From positions 72,557 through 136,556 of the forward strand of contig JBBRYJ010000010.1 of the NCBI GenBank assembly GCA_038237745.1: a stretch of DNA of 64,000 nt, read 5' to 3'. Below the pieces are notes generated by a model. That model was not told where the DNA came from, searched no databases, and was given only the letters and a program-made list of their open reading frames with translations. Numbering within the stretch: the stretch's first letter is position 1; each line of letters begins with the position of its first letter. A program made the position numbers and the translations under genes. This DNA is from DASQEH01 sp038237745. Lineage in GTDB: Bacteria > Actinomycetota > Actinomycetes > Propionibacteriales > Nocardioidaceae. Shown here in pieces: positions 53,575-63,092 of the stretch.

Positions 53575-53581
53575 CACGAGC

Positions 53582-54688
53582 GTGCCTTCGACGGTGACGT
53601 CCCCCGCTGTGCCTGACGTCGACCCGATCTCCCCGGAGTTCCTCGAGTCGATCGCGCACATCCTCGAGGAGTTCATCGACGCCAGGCAGGCCGAGCTCAC
53701 AGCGTTGGGCGACGACCTACAACCCCTCTTCGACGCGACGCGCTCCGCACTGAGTGGCGGAAAGCGGCTGCGCCCCGCGTTCGCCTACTGGGGTTGGCGC
53801 GCCGCAGGCGGAACCACCGCGAAAGCCGACCGGGTCATGGTCGCCGCAGCAGCAGTCGAGCTTGTCCATGCCAGCGCGCTCGTGCACGACGACGTGATGG
53901 ACGACTCAGCGACCCGGCGGGGACGCCCGGCAGCGCATCGGGCGTTCGGCCAGCTCCGGAGCTCGTCGGCGGCCCAGGAGGCCGTGGCACGCTTCGGACG
54001 TAGCGCCGCGATCCTGCTCGGCGACCTCCTCCTGTCGTGGTCGGACCAGCTCCTGGGCGGTAGCGCTCTGAAACCGAAGGCACTGGCGCGTGGCCGGGTG
54101 TACTTCGACCGGCTGCGCACCGAGGTGGTCGCCGGGCAGTACCTCGACCTGCTCGCGCAGACAAGCGGGAGTCGGAGCACGGCGGCGGACGCGATGCGCG
54201 TCATCCGGTACAAGTCCGCGAAGTACACCGTCGAGCGACCGCTACAGTTCGGCGCCGCGATCGCGAAGGCCGACCCGCGGCTGCTCGGTGCGCTGTCGTC
54301 GTACGGTGTTCCGCTCGGCGAGGCGTTCCAGCTTCGCGACGACGTCCTCGGCGTCTTCGGTGAGGAGAGACTCACCGGCAAGCCGAGCGGTGACGACATC
54401 CGCGAGGGAAAACGCACGCTGCTCATGGCCCGAGCCGAGGACAAGGCCGACCAGCGGCAACGAAAGGTGCTACGTGACCACGTAGGACGTGCCGACGTCG
54501 ACGGGGCGGGCATCCTCGCGGTCCGCGATGTGCTACGCGAGACCGGCGCACTGGCCGCCGTCGAGGTCGTGATCGCCGAGCTCACCTCGGCCTCGCTGTC
54601 CGCGCTCCGGCACGCCGACATCGAGTCGGCCGAGGTCCGCCGAGCCCTCGAGGTGCTCTCCGACAGGGTGACCCGCCGGACCGACTGA
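53582..54688 (+). CDS. idsA: Polyprenyl (probably geranylgeranyl) diphosphate synthase
   Basis: A 368-residue all-trans prenyl diphosphate synthase. GGKRLRP at 59-65, the first Asp-rich motif DDVMD at 103-107 and the second region QLRDDVLGVFG near 253 are present, with the GKPSGDDIREGKRT block. It condenses isopentenyl diphosphate with allylic primers. Position next to the Rv2175c-like and pknL genes matches mycobacterial idsA2 (Rv2173), so GGPP-type product is likely; chain length is not certain. The gene converges on the Rv2175c homologue. Confidence 0.9.
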   Translation: MPSTVTSPAVPDVDPISPEFLESIAHILEEFIDARQAELTALGDDLQPLFDATRSALSGGKRLRPAFAYWGWRAAGGTTAKADRVMVAAAAVELVHASALVHDDVMDDSATRRGRPAAHRAFGQLRSSSAAQEAVARFGRSAAILLGDLLLSWSDQLLGGSALKPKALARGRVYFDRLRTEVVAGQYLDLLAQTSGSRSTAADAMRVIRYKSAKYTVERPLQFGAAIAKADPRLLGALSSYGVPLGEAFQLRDDVLGVFGEERLTGKPSGDDIREGKRTLLMARAEDKADQRQRKVLRDHVGRADVDGAGILAVRDVLRETGALAAVEVVIAELTSASLSALRHADIESAEVRRALEVLSDRVTRRTD

Positions 54689-54720
54689 GGCGGCACGTGG
54701 CGGTCCTGGCGACCAGGCCC

Positions 54721-55074
54721 TCAGACGACCGCCTGCGCGCGCCGACGTACCTCGGTACCCCGGTCTTCGCGCAGGGCGTCGATCGGGCGACCCGGCAGGG
54801 AGTCGTCCGGTGTGAAAAGCCACTCGACCGACTCCGCCTCGTCGAAGCCGTGGTCGGCGAGCAGGATCAGCGTGCCGCTGAGGCCCTTCACGACGGCACC
54901 GGCCAGGATGCATTCGGCGGGGACCGCCGGCTCCCTCAGGTCCTCTCGCCGGACCGCGACGAGCTGGTGCTCGCGGGCGAGCTGCCGCACCTTGTTGGCG
55001 CTGAGACCCAGAAGCTCCGCCACCTGCGGGAACGTCAGCCATGCGTTCACCAGGGATTCGAGACGGTCTGCCAC
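54721..55074 (-). CDS. Rv2175c-like helix-turn-helix DNA-binding protein
   Basis: A 117-residue protein with an N-terminal winged-helix region (LTFPQVAELLGLSANKVRQLAREHQLVAVRR, 13-43) and a small C-terminal domain with FTPDDSLPGRPIDALREDR. This matches mycobacterial Rv2175c, a DNA-binding protein phosphorylated by PknL, and it is divergent from pknL exactly as there. The GTG start has no clear ribosome site. Regulation by the neighbouring kinase is inferred from the homologue. Confidence 0.9.
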   Translation of the reverse strand: MADRLESLVNAWLTFPQVAELLGLSANKVRQLAREHQLVAVRREDLREPAVPAECILAGAVVKGLSGTLILLADHGFDEAESVEWLFTPDDSLPGRPIDALREDRGTEVRRRAQAVV

Positions 55075-55154
55075 CCGCCCAGCCTGCCACGGGACGGGCG
55101 TCCGGGCAGAGCCGGTGGGCGGCGAGGCACCCGGCTCCTGATGGTCTGTCTACG

Positions 55155-55160
55155 TACACT
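55155..55160 (+). promoter_or_regulatory. Candidate -10 element, leaderless pknL
   Basis: TACACT is followed by six bases and GTG at 55167, in the 92-bp divergent gap with the Rv2175c-like gene. Confidence 0.5.
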
Positions 55161-55166
55161 CACAGC

Positions 55167-57332
55167 GTGGACAGACCCGGCGGCCGCGACCCGCTGGTCG
55201 GGCGGCTGCTCGACGGGCGCTACCTGGTCGGTGCACGTATCGCACGCGGCGGTATGGCGACCGTGTACGAGGCTACGGACCTACGGCTCGACCGAACCGT
55301 GGCGCTGAAGGTGATGCCGCACGCGCTCGCGGAGGACGACGACTTCAGCCAGCGATTCGTGCGCGAAGCGAGGGCCGCCGCCCGGCTCACCCATCCCAAC
55401 GTCGTCGCCGTGTACGACCAGGGCGAGGACGACGGCGTGCTCTTCCTGGCCATGGAGTTCGTCGGGGGTCGCCACACCCTCCGTGACGTTATCCGTGAGG
55501 ACGCTCCCCTGGAGCCGATCCGTGCCCTGCGACTGCTCGAGAAGATTCTCGAAGCGATCTCGTTCGCGCACGAGTCGGGGATCATCCACCGCGACATCAA
55601 GCCGGAGAACGTGCTGATCGACCCTCGTGGCCAGCTCAAGGTGGCCGACTTCGGTCTTGCCCGGGCAGTCAGCGCGGCGACAGCGGCAACGGCGACAGGC
55701 GGCGTGTTGATGGGCACCGTGTCCTACCTCCCCCCCGAGCTGGTCACCGACGGCACATCGGACACACGTTCAGACGTCTACTCGCTCGGCGTCTTGGCCT
55801 TCGAGCTGCTCACCGGTACCAAACCACACGCGGGCGACAGTCCCATCCAGATCGCGTACAAGCTCGTGCACCATGACGTGCCTGCTCCGTCCAGCGTCGT
55901 GGAGGGCATTCCCGCCTATCTCGACGCGTTCGTCGCCCGGGCCACCAGCAGGTCGCGGGAGCTCCGGCCCGCCGACGCCCACGTGATGCTCCAGCAGCTG
56001 GGCCGTGTGCGCCATGCGCTCGAGCGCGGAGTCGTCGACGACCCCGAGCTGACAGACGATCTCACACCCACCATCGCGCTCGGCCAGTCTCTCGGCTCGT
56101 CGGTCGGCCCCTCCCTAGGTCGGCCAGGTGCGACACCAGGCGCGGCGACGGCCCGGCCGGGCTCCTTGTTCGCCGAGTCGAGCGCGTCCTCGAGCAGGGA
56201 CGAGGTCTTCGACCTTGCGTCGTACGACGATCTCGACAGCCGGGTCGACGTCCACGCGGAGAACCCCGGGCCGGAGTTCGTCCCAGCAGGCGAGCGGACG
56301 CGCGTCGTCGGCGAGGCCGCTCATCTGTCTGTATGGGCACCCGGTGGCACTTCGTCATCTGACCGCGTGGGGCACCCGCACGGGAGTACGGCCGTCGATC
56401 AGGCGCTAACGGCGGGCACGCCGAGGCGTTCGGCGTCCGACCGTCGAAGGCGACGAGGCTGGGTAGCCTTCGTCGTCGTAGTCCTGCTCGCCGCGGGGGC
56501 TGCGCTGGCAGGCTGGTACTACGGTGTCGGCCGGTTCACCCAGACCCCGAACGTCGTCGAGCTCACCCGCACACAGGCAGCCAGGAAGGTCCACGCAGCC
56601 GGCCTTACGCTCCAGGTGGCGGGCAGCACGTTCTCCGAGACGGTGCGCGCCGGGAACGTCGTCTCGACGGACCCAGGGCCGGGCGACGACGTGCTCAAGA
56701 ACGGCGGTGTCGTCACCGCATGGATCTCCAAGGGACCCGAGCGGCACAAGGTGCCCCACCTGAGCGGGCTGAGCGAGCCTGATGCCATCACCGCGATCAC
56801 CGACAGCTCGCTCACGGTCGGCTCGACGACCCGCGCATGGAGCGAAACCGTCAATGCCGGGGTAGTGATCTCCTCCACCCCGAAGATGGACACCTTGCTG
56901 GCCCGCGACGATCCCGTGCAGCTTCTCGTCAGCAAGGGTCCGAAGCCGCTGACCCTCCACGACCACGCAGACGGCGAAGGGACAACCGCACGTGCGGAGC
57001 TGACAAGGCTCGGCTTCGACGTCACAGTGGTGCGGCAGTACGACGACAACGTGCCCCAAGGCGCCGTCATCAGCCAGGAGCCATCCCATGGGGTGGGGTA
57101 CGCCGGCGATCCGGTGACCCTCGTGGTCAGCCGGGGACCCCACCTCGTCGAGGTGCCCAATGTGGACCGCTTCGGCATCTCCGACGCCGAGAGCGCTCTT
57201 GCCGCCAAAGGCTTCAAGGTGACGACCGAGCAGTTCCAGCCCTATCTGGGCCTCGGGTTCGTCGTGGGCGAGTCGCCCGGAGCGGGAGAGATGGCGCCGT
57301 ACGGCTCGACCGTCGTCCTCACCGTGGTCTGA
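55167..57332 (+). CDS. pknL: Ser/Thr protein kinase PknL with four PASTA domains
   Basis: A 721-residue membrane kinase. Kinase motifs: glycine-rich loop ARGGMATV (26-33), K48 in VALKV, HRDIKPEN with D143 and DFG at 161-163, then GTVSYLPPE. A Ser/Thr-rich juxtamembrane region (about 300-430) leads to one membrane helix (about 432-455) and four PASTA repeats (about 458-721). PASTA domains sense peptidoglycan fragments or lipid II. Mycobacterial PknL lacks PASTA domains, so this form is closer to the Streptomyces and PknB layout. The position beside the Rv2175c gene supports the assignment. Confidence 0.93.
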   Translation: MDRPGGRDPLVGRLLDGRYLVGARIARGGMATVYEATDLRLDRTVALKVMPHALAEDDDFSQRFVREARAAARLTHPNVVAVYDQGEDDGVLFLAMEFVGGRHTLRDVIREDAPLEPIRALRLLEKILEAISFAHESGIIHRDIKPENVLIDPRGQLKVADFGLARAVSAATAATATGGVLMGTVSYLPPELVTDGTSDTRSDVYSLGVLAFELLTGTKPHAGDSPIQIAYKLVHHDVPAPSSVVEGIPAYLDAFVARATSRSRELRPADAHVMLQQLGRVRHALERGVVDDPELTDDLTPTIALGQSLGSSVGPSLGRPGATPGAATARPGSLFAESSASSSRDEVFDLASYDDLDSRVDVHAENPGPEFVPAGERTRVVGEAAHLSVWAPGGTSSSDRVGHPHGSTAVDQALTAGTPRRSASDRRRRRGWVAFVVVVLLAAGAALAGWYYGVGRFTQTPNVVELTRTQAARKVHAAGLTLQVAGSTFSETVRAGNVVSTDPGPGDDVLKNGGVVTAWISKGPERHKVPHLSGLSEPDAITAITDSSLTVGSTTRAWSETVNAGVVISSTPKMDTLLARDDPVQLLVSKGPKPLTLHDHADGEGTTARAELTRLGFDVTVVRQYDDNVPQGAVISQEPSHGVGYAGDPVTLVVSRGPHLVEVPNVDRFGISDAESALAAKGFKVTTEQFQPYLGLGFVVGESPGAGEMAPYGSTVVLTVV

Positions 57333-57348
57333 TGTCTGCTGGTGGCCG

Positions 57349-58239
57349 GTGACGAACCCCCGCAGCGTTGCTCTGCCGACGCTTGCCCTGCTGGGGGTCA
57401 CCGCAGCATGGGGCTCGACGTTCTTCCTGATCAAGGACCTGCTCCGTCAGATCTCCGTCCTGGACTTCTTGTCGCTCCGGTTCGCCATCGCAGCGCTCGC
57501 TCTGTTCGTGCTCGCTCCCCGGTCCGTCATGAGACTGTCCCGCGACGAGGTGAGGCAGGGAGTTCTCCTCGGCCTCGTCTACGGCGTCGCCCAGGTGTCG
57601 CAGACCCTCGGGCTCGAGCACACGTCGGCCAGTGTCTCCGGCTTCGTCACGGGCATGTACGTCGTGGCAACTCCCCTGTTCGCCGCCGTCCTGCTGAAGG
57701 AGCGGGTGACCGGCCTGGTGTGGGTCGCGGTCCTCACCTCGACCGTCGGACTCGGATTCCTGTCTTTACAAGGCTTCTCGATCTCACCCGGCGTCGCAGC
57801 GATTCTAGGGTCGGCAATGCTCTACGCCCTGCACATCATCGGCCTCGGCCGGTGGTCGACCACTGCGAATGTCTTCGGTCTGTCCATCGTGCAGATGACC
57901 GTCATCTGTCTGGTCTGCACCACGGTCAGCGTCCCCAACGGAGTCAGTCCCCCGCAGACCACCGGCGGCTGGTTGTCGCTGCTCTACATGGCGCTCGTCG
58001 CCGGCTCGCTGACGATCCTTGGGCAGACCTGGGCCCAGGCGCATCTCCCGTCCACCAGAGCGGCGATCATCATGACGATGGAGCCGGTGTGGGCGGCCTT
58101 CTTCGCGGTTCTCTTCGGTGGTGAGTCCCTGACCGCACGGATGGTGATCGGGGGGACGTTCGTCCTGGCCGCGATGTACATCGTCGAGCTCGCGCCTCGC
58201 CCTGCGGTCGAGGCCGAGGTGACGCATCTCGTCGTGTAG
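57349..58239 (+). CDS. EamA/DMT family transporter
   Basis: A 296-residue membrane protein with about ten helices in two EamA halves, the first opening LGVTAAWGSTFFLIKDLL and the second GSAMLYALHIIGLGRW. TMEPVWAAFFAVLFGGE is the characteristic block near the end of the second half. Members export amino acids or other metabolites; substrate unknown. It starts with GTG 16 bases after the pknL stop and is probably co-transcribed with it. It converges on the threonine aldolase gene. Confidence 0.9.
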   Translation: MTNPRSVALPTLALLGVTAAWGSTFFLIKDLLRQISVLDFLSLRFAIAALALFVLAPRSVMRLSRDEVRQGVLLGLVYGVAQVSQTLGLEHTSASVSGFVTGMYVVATPLFAAVLLKERVTGLVWVAVLTSTVGLGFLSLQGFSISPGVAAILGSAMLYALHIIGLGRWSTTANVFGLSIVQMTVICLVCTTVSVPNGVSPPQTTGGWLSLLYMALVAGSLTILGQTWAQAHLPSTRAAIIMTMEPVWAAFFAVLFGGESLTARMVIGGTFVLAAMYIVELAPRPAVEAEVTHLVV

Positions 58240-58284
58240 GGCCGATCGCGACCGGCGGGTGCCGCACGACGACGCTGACGACGG

Positions 58285-59292
58285 TCAGCCCGGAGCGCCG
58301 CCCGCTGCTGCGATGACCTCGGCAGCGCGCCGAGCGTCGCGCCCGGTGACCTGGAGGTGCGTGACCGCGCGTACGACACGCGGCCCTACCGCCGACACGA
58401 GCACCCCTTCTGCGCGGCACCGGTCGACGAGCCCCGCCGCGTCGTCGGTCGGGATGACCACGATGTTGGTGTCGACATCCTCAGTGCGTACTCCCACCTC
58501 CTCGGCGATGGCACGGGCATGCGCGTGGTCGTAGGCGAGCCGCTCGATGTTGTGGTCGAGCGCGTACATCCCCGCCGCTGCGAGAAGGCCCGCCTGCCGC
58601 CAACCTCCGCCGAGGCGCTTGCGCGACACCCGCGCCCGGGCCACCTGGTCGCGCCGGCCGAGCATCAGGGAACCCACCGGCGCGCCGAGGCCCTTGGACA
58701 GGCACACGCTGGCGGTGTCGGCGACAGCCGCCAGCCTGTCGAGGGGTTCCCCGGTCGCGACCGAGGCGTTCCAGATCCGGGCACCGTCGAGGTGGACGGT
58801 GACGCCGTGCCTCCGCGCCAGAGCGGCGAGACTGTCGAGGGTGTCGAGCGGTTGCACCCGGCCGCCCGCGAAGTTGTGGGTGTTCTCGACAGAAATGCAG
58901 CGCGTGCGGACGAGGAACGGTCCGAGGTCGGGCGCGACCAACGAGTCGACGGCATCGATGTCGACGTGGCCGCAGGGATCTGTCCAGGTGCGCATCGTGA
59001 CGGCGTTGACCACCCCGTGCGCCCCGAGCTCCGCGCGGGCGATATGCGCGCTCGACTCGCAGAGCACCTCCGCGCCCGGTTCGACCAGAGCGCCCACCGC
59101 GAGCAGGTTGGCCAGCGAGCCGGTAACCGTGAAGAGGGCGGCCTCGAACCCGAGCATTCCGGCAACCCGCTCCTCCAGCGCGCGAACGGTCGGGTCCTCG
59201 GCGTACACGTCGTCGCCGACCTCGGCCGTTGCCATCGCCCGCCGCATGGGCTCGGACGGGGTCGTGACGGTGTCGCTGCGTAGGTCGATCAT
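58285..59292 (-). CDS. ltaE: Low-specificity L-threonine aldolase
   Basis: A 335-residue PLP enzyme that cleaves L-threonine or allo-threonine to glycine and acetaldehyde. It starts MIDLRSDTVTTPSEPMRRAMA, the family N-terminus; the PLP lysine is in CLSKGLGAPVGS (near residue 198) and HLDGARIWNA holds the PLP-binding aspartate. The upstream open frame to 59451 covers the end of aroG antisense and is not coding. It follows aroG on the same strand, 17 bp away. Confidence 0.93.
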   Translation of the reverse strand: MIDLRSDTVTTPSEPMRRAMATAEVGDDVYAEDPTVRALEERVAGMLGFEAALFTVTGSLANLLAVGALVEPGAEVLCESSAHIARAELGAHGVVNAVTMRTWTDPCGHVDIDAVDSLVAPDLGPFLVRTRCISVENTHNFAGGRVQPLDTLDSLAALARRHGVTVHLDGARIWNASVATGEPLDRLAAVADTASVCLSKGLGAPVGSLMLGRRDQVARARVSRKRLGGGWRQAGLLAAAGMYALDHNIERLAYDHAHARAIAEEVGVRTEDVDTNIVVIPTDDAAGLVDRCRAEGVLVSAVGPRVVRAVTHLQVTGRDARRAAEVIAAAGGAPG

Positions 59293-59309
59293 GACGGCTC
59301 GCGACCCTG

Positions 59310-60650
59310 TCAGCCGCGGCTCTGGCGCAACATGCCGGCCACCAGGAATGCCAGCTCGAGCGACTGGGTGCGGTTGAGCCGCGGGTCGCACACGGACTCG
59401 TAGCGGTGCCGCAGGCTTATCTCGTCCAGTGCCTCGCCGCCGCCCACACACTCGGTGACATCGTCACCCGTGAGCTCGACATGCAGACCTCCTGGCCACG
59501 TGCCCAGGCCGTGGTGCACCTCGAAGAAGCCCCGCACCTCGTCGATGACATCGTCGAACTTACGCGTCTTGTAGCCGCTCGCCGTGGTGATCGTGTTGCC
59601 GTGCATGGGATCGCAGACCCAGGCCGTCTGTACGCCGGCCGCGCTCACCTTCTCGACCAGGTCTGGCAGCAGGTCACGGATCTTGCCCGCACTCAGCCGG
59701 GTGATGAACGTGAGCCGTCCGGGCTCGTTGTCGGGGTTGAGCTTCGCGGCCAGCGCCAGCGCCTCGTCAGGGGTGACGGAAGGCCCGAGCTTGACGCCGA
59801 TGGGGTTGCGGATACGCGAGGCGAACTCCACGTGCGCACCGTCGAGCTGTCGGGTGCGCTCACCTATCCAGACGAAGTGGCCCGAGACGTCGTACGGCTG
59901 GTCGGTTCGAGAGTCGATCCGAGTGAGTGCGTGCTCATACTCGAGGATCAGCGCCTCGTGGCTGCTGTGGAACGATACGCGGTGCAGCTCCTCGGACTCC
60001 GCACCGATAGCCCGCATGAAGTCGAGGGCACGGTCGATCTCGCTCGACAGAGCCTCGTACGCCGCCCCGACCGGGCTGGTGCGGACGAAGTTGGTGTTCC
60101 ATGCGTGCATCTGGCGCAGGTCTGCATAGCCACCCTGCAAGAAGGCGCGGCAGAGGTTGAGGGTCGCCGCCGAGGAGTTGTAGACGTCGACAAGCCGCCC
60201 CGGGTCCGGCGTGCGACTCTCCGCGGTGAACGCGGCACCGTTGACCGAGTCGCCTCGGTAGGCAGGAAGGGAGACCCCGTCTCGTGTCTCCACGTCGCTG
60301 GAGCGAGGTTTCGCGTACTGTCCGGCGATCCGGCCGAGCTTGACGACGGGCACCGACGCGGCATACGTCAGTACGACCGCCATCTGGAGCAGCACCTGGA
60401 GCTTCGCGCGGACGTTCTCGGCAGTCACCCCGTCGAAGGTCTCCGCGCAGTCACCACCCTGCAACAGGAACGCTCGCCCGGCGGCGACCTCGCCGAGCTG
60501 GCCCCTGAGGTCATCGCACTCTCCGGCGAAGACCAGCGGAGGTCTCGACCGCAACGTGGCTACCGCATCGGCGAGGCGAGCCGCATCGGGCCAGTGCGGC
60601 TGCTGCGCAGCACCGAGGCTCCGAAGCTCCTCGAGGGTGGGGATGCTCAT
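59310..60650 (-). CDS. aroG: DAHP synthase, class II (3-deoxy-7-phosphoheptulonate synthase)
   Basis: A 446-residue class II DAHP synthase, the first step of the shikimate pathway. The metal-binding cysteine is C68 in LLQGGDCAETF; CDPMHGNT and YESVCDPRLN hold other active-site residues. The size and sequence match plant-like actinobacterial enzymes such as M. tuberculosis AroG. The ATG at 60650 is preceded by TACCCT and six bases, a possible leaderless start. The pfk gene ends 14 bp upstream and ltaE follows. Confidence 0.95.
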   Translation of the reverse strand: MSIPTLEELRSLGAAQQPHWPDAARLADAVATLRSRPPLVFAGECDDLRGQLGEVAAGRAFLLQGGDCAETFDGVTAENVRAKLQVLLQMAVVLTYAASVPVVKLGRIAGQYAKPRSSDVETRDGVSLPAYRGDSVNGAAFTAESRTPDPGRLVDVYNSSAATLNLCRAFLQGGYADLRQMHAWNTNFVRTSPVGAAYEALSSEIDRALDFMRAIGAESEELHRVSFHSSHEALILEYEHALTRIDSRTDQPYDVSGHFVWIGERTRQLDGAHVEFASRIRNPIGVKLGPSVTPDEALALAAKLNPDNEPGRLTFITRLSAGKIRDLLPDLVEKVSAAGVQTAWVCDPMHGNTITTASGYKTRKFDDVIDEVRGFFEVHHGLGTWPGGLHVELTGDDVTECVGGGEALDEISLRHRYESVCDPRLNRTQSLELAFLVAGMLRQSRG

Positions 60651-60664
60651 GCTCTCAGGGTAGG

Positions 60665-61690
<1,026 letters not shown>

Positions 61691-61848
61691 ACGTGGGCTC
61701 CTCATGTCAGCGACGATGTCAACGGAACACCCTAGCCGCCGCGTCATGGCGCGGCTCGACGGCTCCTGGCGACTGCTCGAGGCTGGAATCCGAGGCGCCG
61801 GCCGAGCGGCCTTGCGCGTGGCCGTGGTGGTCCACGCGGTGTTCCTGA

Positions 61849-61874
61849 TGATGCCAGGTTGCACCCTGGCATCA
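61849..61874 (-). terminator. Hairpin downstream of the acyltransferase gene
   Basis: Ten-base perfect arms TGATGCCAGG and CCTGGCATCA enclose a six-base loop, 49 bp past the acyltransferase stop in the 232-bp gap before pfkA. No U-tract follows. Confidence 0.55.
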
Positions 61875-61922
61875 GAAGGTGGTTAGTCGGCTGCGTCGTC
61901 GAGGCGCCCTCGAGGGCGATCC

Positions 61923-62825
61923 TCAGGCCGACTCGGACTCAATGCCGGGTAGCCCCTCGATGGCCACCGGCGCCGGGTCGGGGTCAGCCTTCGCAGCGCG
62001 CTGCCTCTCATCCGCAGCCTCGGCTCCCGCATCGGCGCTTGCCTCGGCCTCGTCCTTTGCACTTTTCGCCTCGTCAGCAAGGGCCTTCGCCTCGTCCTTT
62101 GCACTCTTGGCCGCTGCCTTGGCGGCCGCAGCGGCGGCCTTCGCCTCCCGCTGGGTCTCCTCCTTCGCCTTCGAGGCGTAGACGTCGACGTACTCCTGGC
62201 CGGACAGCTGCATGATCTCGTACATGATCTCGTCGGTGATCGACCGAAGGACGTAGCGGTCGCTCTCCATGCCCTGGTATCGCGAGAAGTCGAGAGGCCT
62301 GCCGAAGCGGATGTGGGGGCGGGTGTAGCGCCCATAGATCTTCCCGGGTGGAGCCACCACATTGGTGCCGATCACGGCCAGAGGGATCACGGGCACCTTG
62401 GCTTCGAGTGCCATCCGCGCCACTCCTGTCTTCCCGCGGTAGAGCCTGCCGTCAGGCGACCGCGTCCCCTCCGGATAGATGCCGAAGAGATCCCCGCCCG
62501 ACAGAATCCGCAGGCCGGTCTTGATCGCCCCCTCGGAGGCCCGCCCGCCAGAGCGGTCAAGTGGCACCTGACCAGCCCCGGAGAAGAAGGTCTTCTGGAG
62601 CCAGCCCTTGAGCCCGGGACTCGTGAAATACTCCGCTTTGGCGACGAACGTGACCCTCCGCTCTACGCTCAGCGGCATGAACAGCCAGTCGGAGTAGGAC
62701 AGATGGTTGCTCGCCAGGATCGCGCCACCGTCTTCTGGCACATTCTCGATGCCTTCCGCATACGGTCGGAAAACGAGCTTGATGAGGGGGCCGATGAAGA
62801 CCCATTTGAGCATCCAGTAGAACAA
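61923..62825 (-). CDS. 1-acylglycerol-3-phosphate O-acyltransferase-like protein
   Basis: A 300-residue PlsC-family acyltransferase that probably acylates lysophosphatidic acid or a related lipid. The catalytic motif is N-H41-LSYS-D46 and the substrate motif is PEGTRS at 118-123. I chose TTG at 62825 because GGGAGG lies seven bases upstream and family members start MFYW-like; ATG at 62813 is an alternative. The final 70 residues are a highly charged Ala/Lys/Glu/Asp helix with repeated SAKDEA blocks, absent from most homologues. The position resembles mycobacterial Rv2182c after aroG. Confidence 0.87.
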   Translation of the reverse strand: MFYWMLKWVFIGPLIKLVFRPYAEGIENVPEDGGAILASNHLSYSDWLFMPLSVERRVTFVAKAEYFTSPGLKGWLQKTFFSGAGQVPLDRSGGRASEGAIKTGLRILSGGDLFGIYPEGTRSPDGRLYRGKTGVARMALEAKVPVIPLAVIGTNVVAPPGKIYGRYTRPHIRFGRPLDFSRYQGMESDRYVLRSITDEIMYEIMQLSGQEYVDVYASKAKEETQREAKAAAAAAKAAAKSAKDEAKALADEAKSAKDEAEASADAGAEAADERQRAAKADPDPAPVAIEGLPGIESESA

Positions 62826-62959
62826 AGAAGCGACCTCCCTGAGGGGAGTCACCCTAGGGTTCCCCTCGCGGACAAGCAACGACAGTGCACTCCATGGGTG
62901 CGACGAATGGCCGGCCCGGTGCGTCGCGGCATGGTCGTGGTCGAAATCGGGCGGGGAGC

Positions 62960-62988
62960 GTGACACGATGTGGCCATACACCCATAAC
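62960..62988 (+). promoter_or_regulatory. Candidate promoter of the hypothetical membrane-protein gene
   Basis: GTGACA (62960-62965) and CATAAC (62983-62988) are exactly 17 bp apart on the plus strand, just ahead of an AGGAG and a short open frame. Confidence 0.45.
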
Positions 62989-63002
62989 CTCCAGGAGCCG
63001 TA

Positions 63003-63092
63003 GTGCCGGTCAGGATCGACGCCGACCCGTCCCAAGCCGTCGGCGGCCGTCCTGAGGCGCCACTTCATGCGGGCGACGGCCGTGCGTACTAA
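63003..63092 (+). CDS. Possible 29-codon upstream ORF
   Basis: GTG at 63003 is preceded by AGGAG five bases upstream and opens 29 codons ending in TAA (63090-63092), overlapping the start region of the next gene. The peptide (MPVRIDADPSQAVGG...) matches nothing I recognise. It may be a translational-coupling leader or chance. Confidence 0.25.
   Translation: MPVRIDADPSQAVGGRPEAPLHAGDGRAY

Noticed and set aside
50144..54688. Carotenoid biosynthesis cluster
   Set aside because: Only a CrtI-like flavoprotein and a prenyl diphosphate synthase are present; no phytoene synthase or cyclase is in the window.
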